Notes: generated by a model from the sequence alone, not told the origin. A stretch of DNA of 64,000 nucleotides from Terebella lapidaria (GCA_949152475.1 OX424569.1:29495950-29559949), one strand, 5' to 3'. Positions 33,011 through 46,732 are shown, counted from the first letter of the stretch. Numbers and translations are program-made.

Positions 33011-34347
33011 ATAGGACATTTAAGCCTGCATGTATTATCAACATAATAACATGTTATTGCACAGATCCCCTGTTACATCTGGTTTTCAATGGAAATGTCA
33101 CGTCAATAGAAAACGTTGAAAAGGAGCCTTTTGATGGGCAATTACATGTATCTTTACGAGTCCCGAGTCCCTTCGTGTAAATGTGATACTCCTTTTCATG
33201 ATTCTTGTGAGCTTTACCTTTCCTTTCAGCTCGATCCCAGGTTTCCATCACGAATCGCAGCACTTCCGGGAAGAATAATATTCAAAGATGAATTATTGGA
33301 CATAATCCACAAATCGGTGAAAATGATTGGAAATTGTACATACTAAAGGCAATAATATCATTTTGCTGCCGAAGTTTTTGCTTATTTGGTGAAACTTAAT
33401 ATCTTGGTGCTGAAAAGCGACACTTATAATTGAATGTGTCACTGTTGATACCAACAGAACACTGATTCGAAGACACTGTCCAGCATAATCCTTAATAAAT
33501 ATTGTAATAATAGCTTGATGTAGTGACAATGGCGATTCGCATGCATATCACGAAAATCCACATATGTTCATGTCAAATTCAGTATAGTTTGAAACTCAAT
33601 TTATCGTCAATACACGTGGTCACGTGAAGAAGTGATTATATGAGTGGCCGCATATCACTATGGGTGTGTATGCAATAAATATGCTGCTCAGTCATATTCA
33701 AAACCATGAAACTGAAATAAACGAAAACTTCGGATATGTTGTGTTAATAGAAATAGGGCACACCCGAGCTCCAATGACTTGCTAGTTTTGTTTAATGGTC
33801 TTCACGTCATATCACGAGTCCCTGCAGGGAAGCGTCAATCGAAAGTAGACTCCACTTATGAGAGCAGCGTGCGGCTGCAACTGCTGACTGTCACATTGCA
33901 GTAGCCAACGACTGGCTTGCTGTATTAATGCAGCAACATCCGCTTCCATCGACTAGGATATTGTTTTCATGTTCCTGTATGGTTTGTATGGTCATAAGGA
34001 CTCGGTGGCATTTTGCGAGAAGCGTGAGGTGTTGTAGGGCCATTACAATGAGTCGGTCGATGGATACTAGTTATGTGTGCCTGAAAAGTTTAATCATCGA
34101 TTCATAACTTCAATAATTTGGAGTATTGCATCGAAGTGTGACTTTAAGAGTTGGAGGAACCCATTAAAGCTGCAGACAAACCACATCTTCCAGCATGGGA
34201 TACCCTGGAAACTCCGGCGCAGGATTATTATTGTAGAATAGTATACACATGAGTTTGGTTTTGAGTAACAAATATATTTGAATTTCCATTTCTGTTGTGA
34301 TACAACACAACCCCAGTGTCAAAAGTTTATCATACAGATATTGAATA

Positions 34348-35478
34348 ATGGAATATAAGTATCATATACTCATACATAATCACACCACCGTGCCAAATAT
34401 TTCCACGAGTAATGAACCTATTGGTGGACACGTTATATTAATGGTCAGATATACCTTCATCGTCGTGCACATAATCACTGCACTCGTGATACTAGGAGCT
34501 AACTCTCTTGTTGTATCAGCTTTCATCAAGTTCAAGTTCGTTAGAACTTCGGAGAATTCGTTCCTGCTCAGTCTCGCCATGTCAGATCTACTCACGGCAC
34601 CTGCAATCGTCTCAACCAACGTCCTAGTACTGTTCAGTCGCACGCCAGAGACCAGGCCGTTCTGCCTAGCAACAGCTGGTCTACAAGGCGTTTGCTACAT
34701 CTCCCAGGTGTGGAGTCTCCTACTCATCACAGTCAACCGTTGGCTCCACATCCACGACCCGATGAGGAACCACCTGCTCTGTAGTAGGAGGAAGATTCGA
34801 TTCCTGATACCTGGAATGTGGCTTGTTATATGTTTGATCGTCCTAGGGCTCATGTGGGACAACCGATGGAACTTGGACGTTGATTGTTATGCTTTGAGCT
34901 TGATGAATGCCAAAATGATGATGATAACGGCCGTTCTGGTGCTGTTAGTACCTTTGATATCAATGGCATTTTTGTACTGTCTGATGTACTGGTATGCCTT
35001 CAAAAGTGAGCAAGCTCAAACACCGGAGCAGGTAAGTAGTAACCGTCACTCTGAGATCCAATTGTTCGATGTTTATAGATGACGACTCCGTTGAATTCGT
35101 TCAGTATGCGAAGTAATGTGATAGTTTGCTTTGGTGTTTCAGCGATTTCAAAGGAAAAAAGTTACAGCGTTGAAGACCCTCGGACTAATACTTGGAATTG
35201 CGTACGTTACTTGGTTTCCGACATTGATACACCTCTACACAAACTCAATTCAGCCCACGAGCCACATCGGAGCTGTCGTTCAGAAAGTCTTCACAGATAT
35301 CTCGAAAGTCATCCTGCATCTCAGCTCGATTCTGGACCCAGTCGCTTACCACAGATGCTCCCCAACTTTCAGAAGAGGTTTTATGCTCTTGCTAAAGTTG
35401 GATAGGCCACGGAAACCACTCAACTCTCATTTGATAAACGTTCGTCAAAGGTTGAGTAATGATGACTCTTACAGTTGA
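34348..35478 (+). CDS. Gene D: class A (rhodopsin-family) G-protein-coupled receptor
   Basis: Two exons, 34348-35031 and 35143-35478, joined by GTAAGT/TTTCAG in phase 0, give 339 residues. The N-terminus has sequons (NHT, NIS). Landmarks: TM1 GANS with N52; TM2 LAMSDLL with D80; Cys106 before TM3 and Cys180 in loop 2 for the usual disulfide; NRW at 130-132 where DRY is expected; TM6 WFP at 252-254 in place of CWxP; TM7 DPVAY at 293-297, a DPxxY variant of NPxxY. The short third loop is split by the intron. It would signal through heterotrimeric G proteins at the plasma membrane. Closest in style to invertebrate amine/adenosine-like orphan receptors; the ligand cannot be told. Frame and motifs are intact. 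Confidence 0.9.
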
Positions 35479-35800
35479 ATTCCAGTCTTGAGAACACAAT
35501 GAATACCCGTCCTGAATTGACTTTACACAATCAGTTCTATGGCTGACCCTATTATTCAATTCATTTGAGCGAATAATTAGCCAATGGAGTGTATACACGT
35601 CATGTGTCAGCAGTGTTCAATCGAAAACATGACATTTTCGACCATGTTGTTGGAATTTTATTATGTCGTTTGTATTCTGTATGATTTATATTCTCTATAC
35701 CTTCAGATTCGTGTTTTTATTGGCATCATCTGAATCTTGTTATATGTTGATGCACATATGCCTTCAAAATATTAACATTTCGGCGGATTGTGATGCTAGG
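35479..35800. other. 3' flank of gene D
   Basis: AT-rich sequence after the receptor stop. No gene, repeat or clear AATAAA was identified. Confidence 0.4.
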
Positions 35801-37468
35801 CAGGCCCGTAACTAGAAATTGTGGAAGGTGGGTTCGAATTTGAGGGTTAAGAAAAAATGCGAGCGAAGCGAGCCGCTTCGGCGTGGGGATTGGGCCCGCT
35901 CAAGGGCCCCAGAAGCCAAAACATACTACGTGATTCCTGGTGAATTTCGAAGCTCTAGGGAGATCATTTTCCATTTTTTCGAGATTTTTTTTGGACGAAA
36001 TTATTATGCATACAGTCAAACTTCCATTAGTGAACACCTCCGGTCAGTGAACACCAGCAGTTAGTGAACTCTTTTTCTTGGTTCCAAGTGAGTGCTTATC
36101 TTTTAACATTGGCGTGCTCTTCCAATTAGTAAACACCAGTGAATTAGTAAATAACTTATTTAGTGAATTTAGTGAATAACTCCTATTGTGAACACAATTA
36201 TATGGTTGTGTACTGTTATATTTCAATTTGTGACTCTTTACTCAGTGAACATCTTCAGGGCAGAGATTTATGACTTCTAGGTAACAACAAAGTAATTACT
36301 AGTAATACATTTTACACAAAAATGTATCTTATGGCATATTGTTGAGCTTCTTCTTAACTGGTGTCATACTCTAGTTTACACGGCCCAGATCATAGAACAT
36401 GAAGCCACAAGTATTTACTACTGGTTGACAGTATCTTCTCAAGCTGAATTTTATCAGCTTGAAATACTAGTAGCATCGTTTTTGTGGGGCCTGCCGGGTA
36501 ATTTTCATCTCTATGGCATTCAATACTCGAGGTTATAATGTTGTTTGAATTTGTTTTTATCGTGATGGTACTTGTTCCAATTAGTGAACACCTCCATATC
36601 AACATTTTTGCTGGATCTCGAAGGCGTTCACCAATCTTTGATTGTGTTTGGATGTAATCGTTAAAGTTAGCCCAGAGGAGTTCCTGTGTTGGAATATTCT
36701 GAAGTATCTTGATTCATACTCCTGAAAAATTGTCTCAATGCTATGATAACAGACACAACCCCAGATATTTGCAAAAATGTAAATAATCTCACACTATGAA
36801 GTGTAGCCTAGACACGAGGAATACATCTGAATTATCAAGTAATATTATTTGAATTTCAATAAAATATTGCATGCACCAGTTAGTTTGGTGAGGAGAATGT
36901 TTGGGAACAAATGCAGCAAGAGAACGGCCACCAGCACGAGTGTCCGCGGACATAAAACGAACTAGAGTTTGAACTAGAAATCCAGAAAATCGATCTGAAT
37001 GAATGAGAACATGTTAACTTCATGGTTGAAAGCTTTCTAATTTATCACCTTTGTTACAAATATCTTCACATGATAAATGTGACACATATGGGGAATAAAA
37101 CACATGAATTTCATATGATTTGAGCAGTTCTCGTGGGAGTATATATATGCACCCTGTAATGCATAATTTCTGGAATATTTTTTGTAGCTGTCGGACATTT
37201 TCAAGATGAAGAGAGAAAAAATGCCCTATCTCGAATTTAAGTATAAAACGTACATCTAACTGTGCATCATTTGTGTGTTGTGAACGTATTAATTAAGTGA
37301 CATCAATTTAGTGATTTCATCATCAATGACACAGTGTTTGGAATTTTGTTGGACTTTAACGTGTGCGCAAGATTTCGGGGGGGGGGGGGGGGGGGGTTGG
37401 CGGAGGTGGTGAGCCATCAAGGGGGGTTCGGTCGAACGCTCCCCCCCCCCCCCCTGCGTACAGGCCTG
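35801..37468. mobile_element. Possible hAT-like or other DNA element with CAGGCCYGTA ends
   Basis: The left end caggcccgta (35801) is matched by tacaggcctg (37459-37468) in inverted orientation, and gctagg occurs on both outer sides as a possible 6-bp target duplication. No transposase is readable inside. The interior holds a ttagtgaacacc short-repeat patch (36025-36190 and 36581) starting with a pogo-like end (acagtcaaacttccattagtg), so elements may be nested. Right-end G and C tracts lie at 37378-37396 and 37441-37454. Confidence 0.35.
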
Positions 37469-39046
37469 CTAGGTTAGCAAGAGCATTGTCTTGGTTTACA
37501 TGAGTATGGTCAGATATCGTAGTGTAAGATTTTAATTGTTGTTTCTGTGATACACTACGGTGCTATTGTGAGCCTTACTAAACCTTTACAAACTTGATCA
37601 ATTGAACCCATTTGTATATCAGTGGACAGCACCTTGTATATAGGTTTCTTATCAATTAAAGATAATTCGGACAAAACAAAAATTTCGTCAGAAATTTTTT
37701 AAACTTCGTCAGTTTATGCATGAAGTAGTACTGGGATAGTAGGTAAAAAAATATATATATGTCACCGAACTAGTTTTCGAGTTATGATAACATTTTAAAC
37801 ATGTGTTTTGTATTAATTTTATAATGGGAGTCAATGGGAAAATGCAAATTTTGATCATTATTAATGCAATAGAAAAAAATCCAGTAGTCAGATCTCACTG
37901 ATTTTTTTATATGATGTACATCTTTGAAAAATACACGTGTAGAGAAAATAAAAAATATAGGTCACCGAATTAATTTCTGAGATATTGACAATTTATTGGT
38001 GAAAAATGAACCAATTAGCCCCATTTTGGCGGGAAATTTCTTTTGACCGCCAGGAATACGTCTTTACGTTTTTTCGCAATCATGGTGAGTAATCGATGTC
38101 CCGGAGGAGGACGATATCGGCAGCAGTACTTATTTGCATTGATTTCACGATATTATGGCAGCAGTGCACACCATTGTCAACTACTACAACAAAATAATAT
38201 TAATTTTAATTTCAAACGAATCTCTGTGTCGTGTCATATAAATTACCAACGCAAATTTATGTGATAGTTAGAAACCAAGGTAGATTTTCATCTACAAGTG
38301 CAATCATTGACTTGAATTTCTGGAGTGTACATGTAAGCCTACATACACTTTTTCAGGCTCAGATGTCCGAACACGTGGGTGTACTTTTTACACCCCTGGT
38401 TATGATAGTATGCGGGTGTCAGAACTTTTGTGATCATCAGAACTATCATGCCTACGTCAGCACCAGAGATCTTTTTTTTTGTTCAAATTAGGACATAATA
38501 GGCATATATGGTTAAGAGTGTTTGGGTCGGAGCATCGGCTCACCATCTGCTATTGAAAGTTTATCAGTGTTTCATGTGGGTTATTATTAAATATCTGTTT
38601 ATCCCTTAATTCGTGACTCTATTGCTGGACTTCCATTATATATATTATTACAGTGCTAGTGTATATTACTAGCTGAACTCCGTGGCAAGCACACTACCCA
38701 ATCTCAAGGGCTGCAAATAATCACGGCACGCATCTCGAAACGGATAGCTTGACATGCCGCCTGGTGCTCTCACGATGACGCCGTAAACATGCTAAAATGA
38801 CTACGGCGACTACCGTCACCGTGCTCCACATCACCGTGAATAGGCCTACACCACGCGGTATTATTCACTTAGAAATCTGTATATTCATTTTACGGCATAG
38901 CCTACATTAGGCCGGGCTTGCTCAGTTCGTTAGATTACTTGTTACTATACGTGATCATTTTATGCCACTTTCTGACGTCATGACGTTTTGATATAGCCGT
39001 AATATCGTTCGCTGGGTGGCGCCTGTGGGCCCTGTCCGAATTATCT
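37469..39046. other. AT-rich intergenic DNA with element fragments
   Basis: No gene is supported. The phrase atataggtcaccgaattaatttctgagat near 37970 recurs in diverged form at ~37757, indicating old interspersed repeat fragments. Confidence 0.4.
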
Positions 39047-39924
39047 TTAAAGTGGGGGTCCAGTCAAAATGAAAAGTGTCTCAATTTTGAAATGTGAAAA
39101 AGTGCAACTCATGGATTAAGGCAGTTTTTACAGAATGTTGATATCTCAATTTGGTTAAAAGTTATAACAACATTTCTGTAGTACTTTCCCGCCAAAATTG
39201 ACACCTAATTAAGTATTATAATGAGTATTCATGACGTCACACCAGTACTTTAAGATAATTAGCAACATATAACTCTTGATATTTCACATTTTGTTCACAT
39301 TTTTTTAGTCTTAACTATTTTGTCGCGTTTGGTATTACACATAATCAGAATTTAATAACCTAATTTCGTCACCAAGTGAACAACGCCCGGAATACTGCCC
39401 CTTAGCAACGGTGGTTGCTATGGGCCCAAACTTCATGAATATGGTAATTTTTCGTCCAAAATACATTATAACATTCATGTATTTCATTTAAAACATAAAA
39501 TAAATGCCTTATCATCATGATAACTCTCTTTAGTTACGAGCAAAGGTCCCTAGCAACGGCGTTGCTATGGACAGTATCTAAGGGATGGATGGTATGGCGA
39601 TGTTCGACTACACATATTTATGGTATATTTTTCATTGGGATGCCATACAAGAATATATTTCGTGTTAATATATATAAAGGACACATATTTATCATCCGAA
39701 TATAACTAATTAAAACAGTTATACTGGTGTGACGTCATGAATACTAATTATAATACATAATTAGGTGATAATTTTGGCGGGAAATAATTTGAATAAATCA
39801 TCATAACTTTGGAACCAATTAAGATATCAACATGCTGTAAAAACCACGTTAATTCACACGATTCACTCCATTTTCCTGTGCCAAAACTAATAAATTCCCT
39901 ACTATGACCAGACTCTATCTTTAA
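39047..39924. mobile_element. 878-bp inverted-repeat element bounded by TTAA
   Basis: Arms of about 195 bp (39047-39245 and 39715-39924) are inverted copies. Matched phrases include gttgatatct(c/t)aatt, cccgccaaaatt, acctaatta.gtattataat and gtattcatgacgtcacaccagta. Both ends abut TTAA (39047-39050 and 39921-39924), the target of piggyBac-type elements. The interior has tagcaacgg.gttgctatgg twice, in flipped context. No transposase, so non-autonomous. Confidence 0.75.
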
Positions 39925-40062
39925 CCTATCGCCAAACCAGTTTGTCCGAGTCTTTTTACGTCATTCTCGACGAATTCTGCAAAACGTTATTATTGGCCAA
40001 AGAGAAGTTTGCCGACGTAATTTGTGAAACTCGGACAACTTTTGGGGGCTTTGGCGATAGGT
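39925..40062. mobile_element. ~138-bp fold-back MITE
   Basis: Inverted ends cctatcgccaaaccagtttg / ggggctttggcgatagg with inner pair gtccgagtctttttacgtc / gacgtaatttgtgaaactcgg. The element folds on itself almost completely. It directly abuts the TTAA-bounded element. Confidence 0.75.
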
Positions 40063-40523
40063 CAATTGACCTTACGAAGCTGTCAATCATTTTTTACGTC
40101 AATGACGCTTTAGCCAATCAGAGAACGTCATTTTCAGCAGCCACGTGTGCTAGTTGTCACTCTGGATTTGGGTCCGTCATAAATCATGTATGATGACATA
40201 CCAGTGAGCACACATGTTCAGACCACACTCCTCTCATATTCTTAAAGCTTTGTTAATAGCTGTGTGATGATAGTGAATCCACGCACAAGGGATTGCGTGC
40301 AAGTCAGACACGCTGTATCCGGACTGTGTGAATTACACATGTGCCGACGATACAGCAAGTCTCATGTGTGGCAGACCAAACTCCCGGTTGAAAGTCGATG
40401 ATGTCAATACACCAGACGGGAACAACACAGTGGAAAAACACTACACGCCCTACATTCTTAGTTGATCTACTAATGTATAGAGTACACACGTGCACATGCT
40501 CGTATACGTATCGGTATCACCAG

Positions 40524-42444
40524 AATAATAATAATAATAATAATATATCAAACTTTTATAGCGCTTAATTTCGTATAACGAATTCTAAGGCGCAACAGTC
40601 CTGATTAATAACCAATATCATAAAACGTGGTCAGAAATAGTTCGTGATCGAGATGACAACCGGCTGTGTTGAGAAGGTTAAGGGGGATAGGCATCCAGAA
40701 ATAGATGCGTCTTAAGCTGATGCCTGAAACTAGACAGGGTTGGAGCAGAACGAATATCATTTGGTAGGGAATTCCAAAGTGAGGGGCCGTCATAACTCAA
40801 ACTGTTTTGAAATTGAACCTTTGATTTATTAATGGAAGGTTTATGAAGTGGGACATGGAGGAACAGTTTATCAGGATTGCCACGCCTCGTGTTCACTTTA
40901 CATGTGTAGCGAGTTAGGTGATCGTTGAAATATGCAGGTAGTCCCGTATGCAATGATTTATAAATAATTGTTGCGATTTTAAACTCTATTCTGTGCCTAA
41001 TGGGCAACCAATGTAGTGACCTGAGAACAGGGGTAATATGAGAGAACTTAGATGTCCGAGTGACAATGCGGGCCAAAGTATTCTGAACACATTATAACTT
41101 ATTCAAATCCCGACTGGATAAAGACCTATACAATGAATTACAATAATCAAGTCTACTACTAACTAGTGCATTAGCCAATGTAATTGTATTGCTTTTCGAG
41201 AGATTACGCCTGATCGTTCTTAGGTCGCGAAGACCCACAAAACATGATTTACAAACAGAAACAACCTGATTGGAGAATGAAAAATCAGAATCAAATACAA
41301 CACCTAAATTGGGTGCTTTTTCCGTAGGACTGATTTCATTTCCAAGAACATCCACTGGAAAACAATCTGCCATCTTAGCCCTTTGAAACTTGGTACCAAA
41401 CAGGATAAACTCAGTTTTATCTGGATTGAGCTTAAGCTTGTTTGCATTCATCCAGTTTTGGACATCTTTGAGACATTCCTGGAGCGTGACTAGATCCGTA
41501 GCACAATTTGTTTGTGAGAGTGGCATATAAAGCTGAGTATCATCAGCATAGAAATGATAGTTAACCGTATTATGTGCAGAGATTATTTTATGTAGAGGTG
41601 TTGTGTACATGGAAAACAAAACGGGACCAAGAACTGATCCCTGTGGAACACCAAATTTTATATCTGCGGGCTCTGAAAGGCTGTCGCCAACCTTAACTGA
41701 TTGGACCCTACCAGACAAATAGGACGAGAACCACTTGCGTGCAGTCCCACCAAAGCCAAACCAAGATGATAGACATTCAAAGAGAACTGTATGGTCGATC
41801 GTGTCGAAAGCAGCCGAAAGATCAAGTAATACCAGAGCAGTCGGCATGCTTTTTGACAACGAAATGTGTATGTCATTCTTTATATTCAACAACGCAGTTT
41901 CTGTTGAGTGGCCGCTCTTGTAGGCAGACTGGAATGGATTACCCAAATTGTTTTTATCCAAGTGTTGTTTAATCTGGGATGCAACCACTCGTTCAACCAG
42001 TTTGGAGATGAAACATAGACCCGATACTGGGCGGTAGTTTTTCATCTCTTCCTTGGATAACGAGGGATTTTTAAGCAATGGAGTAATTACAGCCTGTTTC
42101 AATCTACTAGGCACTAAACCTTCCATCATGGAGCAGTTAACCAATTTAGTGATAGATGGTACCAAAATGTCAACAAAATCTTTAACCAGGAAAGTGGGCC
42201 AAGGGTCGAGAATACATGATTTAGTAGGAGAATCGAGAATGACTTTCCGAATAAGCTGTTCAGATGCAGGCTCGAAGTGATTGAACTCAACAGGTGATAT
42301 CGCTGGTGAAGTGGTCTGTTTAGGCTGCTTTGTGAAATTGTTTCGTATACGTGTGATTTTGTCTGTGAAGAAAGAACCAAACATATTGGCAAGGAGCGTG
42401 TCATCTTTGCCTCCGGGCAAAGCAGTCTGATGTTTCCTGTGCAA
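40524..42444 (-). mobile_element. 5'-truncated L2-like LINE with (AAT)n tail
   Basis: Minus-strand element with an RT-only coding region (42444-40678). Its 3' UTR ends in a (aat)n run at 40527-40547, the microsatellite-type tail of L2/CR1 elements. No endonuclease precedes the RT, so the copy is 5'-truncated near 42444. Confidence 0.92.
40678..42444 (-). pseudogene. L2-like reverse transcriptase with one in-frame stop
   Basis: A 450-codon frame shows KNYRPVSGLCFISKLVERVV (136-155), LDLSAAFDTIDH with catalytic Asp (207-218), GVPQGSVLGPVLF (265-277), FYADDTQLY with YADD (299-302) and LKLNPDKTEFILFG. A TAA at 41092-41094 interrupts. The same frame then resumes through HITPVLRSLHWLPIRHRIEF and ends LKTHLFLDAYPP at 40678, the usual L2 C-terminus. 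Only the single nonsense codon breaks it, so the insertion is fairly young. Confidence 0.93.
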
Positions 42445-45343
42445 AATATTATTTTATATTTTAGGGCCTACACTACACCCGCGCCCTGTACCACAGTGAA
42501 ACTTGAGCGATCTACACTGTCCTTTTCAATCTTCGATAGATATTGTAATACTACTTGACACACAACATGCTCACATGATGTACCATAATAATAACTTTGG
42601 TGCAATGTAAATCTTAGAGGTTACAGGTATTTTATGTTCATCAGAAATAGATAGGCAAACGCCTGTTACATGTAGCTTTTGGACTCGGTTTGAACTCGCC
42701 GATCGAGTCATTTTAAATGATATAATATGCCTATATTAAACTGCTTGCCAATTCGTATGGAACTCAGTAATGAATTTATGTAAACAAAATATACCGGATT
42801 GATAAAGAATTAACCAGAATAGATTAATTTTTATTTTATTTTTTGTGTGTGCAAAATGTGCAAAAACATTACTTTCACAACCGTAATAAACCCAGCAGTC
42901 CACCAGCAGACAGCGGTAAGGATGAGAGTAACACTGACAATAATTTATTTATTTATTTATTTTACCGTATATTAACGTGCTCACCCACTTGAGGTAAAGT
43001 GCACTAGAGCACGGAACACAAATATAATTAGTTGAACGCTACGAATATTACCAACAGTAAAATAAGAGTTTAAAGACAAACTATAAAACGAGTGACTGGT
43101 ATAAGAATAATGACTAGTGAGTACATTAAGAACGACTATGAATGAATGTTCAAGTGTAGTACGCAACTCGAAACAGATGAGTTTTGAGTGATTTAACAAT
43201 AACAATAATAAAAAAACCCCCAGACATTTGAATACTAGTCAATCATAACAACATTTTGTATTTGGAATAAATAAGCAGTAAATTTCAAATATTACAAGTA
43301 AACAAGACGGGCGACATTTACTCATAAGCAATAAATGATAATCCCGTGCAGCCAGACTCCTTTGATATCAGTCTCGAAGCGACGGTGAATAACTTGTGTA
43401 TAACAACATATTATAGCTAGGTCACCGAGAGTATAGTGAAGATACTCAAATACATCATCCCGAAAATGTTACCCGGTATGTTATTTGTGCAAATGTTATC
43501 ATTTTAAATTAGATGTGACATTTGCAGTTGCAGCGTTTGGTAAACTTTCACCACGATGCACAGAGCAAATACATGATTTCATATTTATGATTTTTGTGAA
43601 TTGATCCAGGACGCATACTGTTTGTCCATCGTGGACAATCATTCAGTCAGATAGATACAATGTAACAAAAATCGTCCTGCCCACAACCACGCCCACGGCT
43701 GTCAAGTATTGATTAGTTGCACAAACCTATATCTGGACACGTGAACGTCCTGTAGCGGTCAGCACGTGCGGAATCTGTCAATGAATGCCAGTTCAAAGGT
43801 CAAGATATAGGACGATGTCAGCAATGTATTCCGGCAAGCATGAGTGTTCCCTGCTGGATAGATCTGTCACGGTCTCCACCTGGGATATATGTACTTGTGG
43901 TGCGTGTTGCAACCCACTGCTCCCCTTCCGTGCACTGATAGTCGGACGAATTCTCTTGGTTTATATAAATATAACCTACTGCTGCGGAGAAAAGGTGATA
44001 ATATTGCATCTGACATGAGATTGGTATTTACAACAAGAAGTAAAAATAATAGAAAAATCAGTAGATCTAGGAATATGAGCAATATTCGTGTATTCGGCTG
44101 TTGACATTCCTAGATTTGGCGGGAGATTTCCACGTGTTCTTGACGGAGTATTCTGAAAACGTCAAAAGTGGGCGTGGCCTATTTTTCCGTCGTAAGGTCA
44201 ATTCATCAAGCTCTTGTTTCCACACTTTCTTATATGAGGAGTGAGTTGTTAGATGAACGAAATAAGATCTTCCAAGTTCCGTTTGGCAGTAATCGGAAAT
44301 CAGCCAAAAAACTAATGCAGGGTACAGAGAAATGAAACCTTTCCCTCATCCTGCTCGGTAATATCAAGTTCCAGACGTTACCCTAGTTGGATTGTATTAC
44401 CTGCAAGTCTCTCTGGAAGGAAATATAATGCGACCGACCGGAACTCTGTCACGGACGGTTATACTCGATAATTGCTACGGCGACCACATTTTGAATAACT
44501 GATGGTTCACTGACGAGCATCAGCAAAACTATGAAGAAGAGTGAAACTGTAAATAACACATTGAAAATTTACATGGTATTGGTTGAATATGGTTCTAATT
44601 TTGAAAATAAATGCATATCAAAATTATAACACTGTGCATCATTGCTAACTCTTCCTCAGTGTTTCCATTGTATTTGAAATATGATTCATGTACGTCGACG
44701 TCTTCCCAGGCACATCATGGCCACATAAGTGAAAGTAATTTGGCCAATATACAACCAGTAGATCACCACGAAAACTGCATATACATGTACATGTGTCACA
44801 TATCTAATTTGGAAATAATGTAAAGTGATACTCGTTGTTGCCAGGCGAATTACAATTGTTATTCATAGCTCGTATGAAATCTAAAGTTCTTTTTGTATTT
44901 CAGATGTGTTGCAGAATTATAAAAAACGAGTACATTTGAAAGTATAAGAAAAATATTCATGTATATTTGATGGAAATATAACAAATGGAAAGTACATGTG
45001 AAAGTGTGAAAAAATTCCACCACCAAAAAAAATCATGTAGGACAACTTCGAATTTATTTGATAGAAATCTGATCATATGTGCGTCTTATGTACTGTAGAC
45101 ATTTATAAATACTGACGCCCACGCTCATGTTCAGTTCAATTCATGGATCATTCGAGTGGTTTGATTTTTCTCTTCATCGTGTTTTTCTTAGTAATATTGT
45201 CTGGCATGGAATATATGTGATGTTGCATTTATCCCGTTTCATCTCAACCTCATGTAATTTGCATGTTTTATATAATTTTTATCGCAAGCACGTATTTCTA
45301 GTGTGGCATTTGGCGCTTTTGTAGTAACACTTTGAATATATAT
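42445..45343. other. Intergenic region left of the LTR element
   Basis: No gene is supported. AT-rich, with an attt/ttat microsatellite at ~42945-42965. Short open frames show no conserved motif, splice context or composition bias. Confidence 0.5.
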
Positions 45344-46726
45344 TGTAACGGTTTTGGGGCGTACCCAAAAGTTTCCCCTAGGTAATTCTGTTAGTGTCTT
45401 GTGATATTATGGTTAAATAACCGTTTATTAAGATGTATATGTGTTTAAAGGTTCATACGGTTCCGTATTGTTAATGTTCAAAAGGTTTTCAGCCTCGGAA
45501 CTTGGTATATTTGTGATGTTGGTAAAGCCGGAGACGGAGCCGGAACCGGAGACGGAACCGGACACGGAGCCGGAACAATGGAGTACAAAAACGTAATGAC
45601 GTTATTTCCGGAAGGTCATGTGATCAGCCTCGTTTTCGGTTTAAAAGGTGACGTGTCAGCCACTGATTGGTTCTAGAGTGTTTTTAGAAATCCGGAAAAT
45701 ATCAGTGTTTGGCGGACTATGACGTCACAATAGGTTGGTCACGTGACGTGGGTCTCAGGTCTATAAAAGCCCCCGCTTCACAGCGGACGGCGGAGTTGGT
45801 GTCCTGACGTCGACCTGTGCAGACCCCTTCTCCCATAGCAGAGTACTCCCTTGTTCCGGATAGAGTCATCCAGATGATAGCAGTTAAGTCTTCTGACTGT
45901 GCACTTGGAAAATAAACATGAAAACTTCAACCGAGTTGTTTTTCCGTGTTCGTTAGGGAACTGGAATTTATAATAAAGTTAGTTCACCGGAAAAGAAGTA
46001 ATACGGAGTAAAGGGAGATAAGACCACAGTCGGTTAAGACCCAGTTGTAACGACGTCTTAGGGTGATCTAAGAACCCAGATCACCGAGGAAGGAGACGGA
46101 GACGGAGGTGGAATTCAACGGAGCAACTACGGAGGCGGTATCGGACGGAGCAGTTGCAGAGACGGGAACGACGAAGCAGTTGCAGAGGCGGTACCGGACG
46201 ACGGAGTTGCAGAGGCAGTACCTGACGGAGCGGTTGCGGTAACCGGAAGTGAGAACACTTCCGAGATACTCCATTTCAGGTGCAGTCGCAGGTTGCGGTG
46301 AGGCGGAGCCAACCGGAGCAGTTTGCAGTGAGGCGGAACCTGGCAGAGCGGTTGCAGTATTCGGAAATGGCAACGTTCCCGGATTCTCTCTATTCCAGGT
46401 GCAGCCGCAGTTTGCAGTAAGACGGAAAACAACGGAGCTGTTGCAGTAAAGTGGTATCCCGACGGAGCAGTTGCAGTACCCGGAGACGGAAACGCCTCCG
46501 GATTCTTACGTTACAGGTGCAGTTGCAGATTAGCAGTCGGACAACGGTTAAGAGGTCCATTCCAGACCACGCTACCAACCTTAGAGACTCCTAGCCGGAG
46601 TTCAACCGTACAGCAGTAGCAGTTTCCCGGAGTTTTACCGTTTCAGCTCCGGTTAAATAGCAACTCACCCACCTCCCTAGAAAACCGGTTCGTCAAGACG
46701 TCACAGAAGGGTGCAAACCCGTTACA
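45344..46726 (+). repeat. 5' LTR, 1383 bp
   Basis: Starts tgtaacgg, ends ccgttaca. The promoter-like part has a CRE tgacgtca at 45720, a reversed CCAAT (attgg) at ~45665, cacgtg at ~45740 and tataaaa at 45762. Its 3' half is full of repeated words (gacggagcagttgcagt and variants). Compared with the 3' LTR it has a 12-bp insertion near 45567, lacks a 6-bp repeat near 46090 and differs at about nine bases by eye. Confidence 0.96.
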
Positions 46727-46732
46727 ACTTTT

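Larger units (their letters stand above)
28441..34347. other. Intergenic region between genes C and D
   Basis: No host gene is supported. The region holds a 20-bp minisatellite (29920-30215), a poly(C) tract at ~30379-30400, a LINE remnant (31330-31780), a palindromic TACGTA array (32163-32505) and a MITE (32836-33010). The rest is AT-rich with scattered short ORFs without family motifs. Confidence 0.6.
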
